Shown piece after piece: positions 61,752 to 64,000 of a stretch of 64,000 bases of DNA. Below the pieces are notes generated by a model, which was not told the DNA's origin, did no database searches, and saw only the letters and a program-made list of their open reading frames with translations. How positions within the stretch are numbered: the stretch's first letter is position 1; the number at the start of each line of letters is the position of its first letter. The DNA comes from an uncultured Pelagibacteraceae bacterium (GTDB lineage Bacteria; Pseudomonadota; Alphaproteobacteria; Pelagibacterales; AG-422-B15), in the NCBI GenBank assembly GCA_902624455.1, contig CACNXQ010000002.1, positions 186,155 through 250,154 of the forward strand, given 5' to 3'. A program made the translations under genes and the position numbers.

Positions 61752-63973
61752 GCACATCTGAGCATCTGAAATCACTTAATGAACTTCAGTTTAAAGCAGT
61801 TAATAGCACTGAAGGACCAAATCTAATAATTGCAGGTGCTGGAACTGGCAAAACTCGTGTTCTCACAACTAGAATAGCCCACATTATTGATGAAAAATTG
61901 GCATTTCCGAGTCAAATTTTAAGTGTCACGTTTACTAATAAAGCTGCCAGAGAAATGAGTGATCGTGTTCAGAAACTAGTAAGTAGCGGTATTGAAAGAA
62001 TGCCCTGGATTGGTACCTTTCATTCAATAGGGGCAAGAATTATTAGAAACCACGCAGAAGTTATAGGACTAAAAAATTCATTTACAATACTTGATAAGGA
62101 CGATCAATTATCACTTATTAAACAAATTATTAAAGCTGAGAATCTCGATCAGTCTCAATTCTCTCCAAAATTGATTCAATCTAGAATAGATCAATGGAAA
62201 AATAAAGCTCTTAATCCTTCTGATATAAAATCAGACTCACTGGATAATATGGTCGATGATAAGAGTCTAAATATTTATAAAATATATCAACAACGATTAT
62301 TTGAAATTAATTGTTTAGATTTTGGTGATTTATTACTGCAATGCATAAACCTATTTAAAAGAGAAGATATACACAAAAGGTATGCATCAAATTTTAAATA
62401 TATTCATGTCGATGAGTACCAAGATACTAATGCTGCACAGTACATATGGCTTAAGAAACTCTCTTCTGTCCACATGAATATCTGTTGTGTTGGTGATGAT
62501 GATCAATCAATTTATAGTTGGCGTGGTGCAGAAGTAGACAACATGATCAGGTTTGAAAAAGACTTTAAAGACTCAAGAATAATTAGATTAGAACAAAATT
62601 ATCGGTCAACAAATAATATATTAGACTCAGCATCATCTCTCATAAGTCATAATGAAGTTAGACTCGGAAAAGAATTAAGGTCAGATCAAGGTCAAGGAGA
62701 TCCAATATACTTACATTTGGTAAATTCTAGCAGAGATGAGGCAGCTCTAGTTTCCCAAGAACTATTAAGGTATAGAGATGAGAACCCTGACTTAAATAAT
62801 GTTGCGATATTAGTCAGAGCAGTTTTTCAATCAAGAGAAATTGAGGAGTCTTTAATAAGATACTCAATCCCTTATCGTATCATAGGAGGTATAAGGTTCT
62901 ACGAAAGGGCGGAAATAAAAGATGCAGTTTCTTACCTTAGGTTGGTCTATGAAAGTCAAGATGATGTAGCATTTGAAAGAGCTTTAATGGTGCCAAAAAG
63001 AGGAATTGGAGAAAAATCTTTTAATTACATAATTGCTCTAGCAAAGAAAAATAAGATTTCATTGTATCAAGCTTCAAAATTATTAATTGATACAGATGAA
63101 CTAACTAAAAAAATTTCTGAAAGCCTTAAAAGATTTATTCAAGTAATCGATATTGGGAAAAATATGGTGGATAATACTCAATTTTTTGACATTCTAAAAG
63201 TCCTATTGGACGAGTCAGGATATATGAACATGTTGAAAAATGACAAAAATGTATCCTCTCAAACTAAAATTGAAAATATTAAAGAACTCATCGTAGCTAT
63301 GGAAGACTATAATAGTATTGAAGAGTTTCTAGAGCATATTTCACTAGTCACAACGGTGGATGAAGAGAATATAGACAATAAAGTAAGTATCATGACTCTT
63401 CATGCCGCAAAAGGATTAGAGTATGACTATGTATTTTTACCTGGCTGGGAAGAGGGTTTGTTTCCTCATCAAAAAACTATCGATGAGTCTGGCAATAAAG
63501 GCATTGAGGAAGAACGAAGGCTTGCTTATGTAGGAATAACTAGGGCACGCAAAATTGTTAACATTTCAACCTCAATGACAAGAAGGTTTCAAAATAATTG
63601 GATGCCGTCCTTACAATCAAGATTTATTGAAGAACTCAATCAAGATATTATCAAAACTATAAATCATGCTTCGGATCATATGAATGCTCTTCAAAACCAA
63701 GAATTTGATGAATTCAACCAAGACTTTTCTGCCAAAACAAAAAAAATTTCATTTGATACTTTTGGAGACAATAGTTACAGAACTGTATTAGACATGGAAG
63801 AAGAAAATGTGAGAGATATCAATGAAGATGTCATTCTTCAAATTGGTCAAAAAGTAGAACATAAGAAATTTGGGACAGGAAAAATAACTAATTTAGATGG
63901 TCCTAAGGCAGAAGTTGAATTTGATAATTACGGTACAAAAAAACTAATTTCTGATTTCTTGAAGCCATGTTGA
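61748..63973 (+). CDS. uvrD: UvrD/PcrA-family ATP-dependent DNA helicase
   Basis: IAGAGTGKTRVLTTRIAHI, VDEYQDTNAAQY, VGDDDQSIYSWRGAE, LEQNYRST, VSIMTLHAAKGLEYDYVFLPG, C-terminal QKVEHKKFGTGKI. Confidence 0.95.
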   Translation: MSTSEHLKSLNELQFKAVNSTEGPNLIIAGAGTGKTRVLTTRIAHIIDEKLAFPSQILSVTFTNKAAREMSDRVQKLVSSGIERMPWIGTFHSIGARIIRNHAEVIGLKNSFTILDKDDQLSLIKQIIKAENLDQSQFSPKLIQSRIDQWKNKALNPSDIKSDSLDNMVDDKSLNIYKIYQQRLFEINCLDFGDLLLQCINLFKREDIHKRYASNFKYIHVDEYQDTNAAQYIWLKKLSSVHMNICCVGDDDQSIYSWRGAEVDNMIRFEKDFKDSRIIRLEQNYRSTNNILDSASSLISHNEVRLGKELRSDQGQGDPIYLHLVNSSRDEAALVSQELLRYRDENPDLNNVAILVRAVFQSREIEESLIRYSIPYRIIGGIRFYERAEIKDAVSYLRLVYESQDDVAFERALMVPKRGIGEKSFNYIIALAKKNKISLYQASKLLIDTDELTKKISESLKRFIQVIDIGKNMVDNTQFFDILKVLLDESGYMNMLKNDKNVSSQTKIENIKELIVAMEDYNSIEEFLEHISLVTTVDEENIDNKVSIMTLHAAKGLEYDYVFLPGWEEGLFPHQKTIDESGNKGIEEERRLAYVGITRARKIVNISTSMTRRFQNNWMPSLQSRFIEELNQDIIKTINHASDHMNALQNQEFDEFNQDFSAKTKKISFDTFGDNSYRTVLDMEEENVRDINEDVILQIGQKVEHKKFGTGKITNLDGPKAEVEFDNYGTKKLISDFLKPC

Positions 63974-64000
63974 GTACGTCAATTAAATTAAGAAAATTAC

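Overview
AT-rich chromosomal window with an alphaproteobacterial character: a circularly permuted two-piece ssrA, and mreBCD-mrdAB, hflKC-degP and ilvBNC-leuA blocks. It looks like a free-living marine heterotroph. I see no phage, transposon, CRISPR or defence locus. The left half (about 1-42.5 kb) is metabolic: two DmdA/GcvT-type demethylase paralogs, a homocysteine methyltransferase, a glycine-betaine-type ABC transporter with a fused double permease, and a divergent demethylase-MetF / Fhs-acyl-CoA ligase C1 module. It also holds an uncharacterised hydrolase/amidase cluster, a DgcN/DgcA-type D-glutamate pair, an amino-acid ABC transporter and an AGAT-type amidinotransferase. The right half (42.5-64 kb) is largely housekeeping. 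The strongest items not explained by the ORF track are: (i) an unlisted 37-codon leader ORF upstream of leuA with an LLLLELL run and complementary segments that could sequester the leuA Shine-Dalgarno; (ii) a compact GC-rich structured RNA candidate at about 27586-27690 (-) with its own TATAAT box and terminator; (iii) the permuted tmRNA, with a very short spacer and a short ANDELALAA tag; (iv) an unlisted 41-aa basic ORF at 32937-33062 (-) resembling the core motif of ribosome-rescue factor ArfA. All family calls come from reading motifs by eye; no searches were run.
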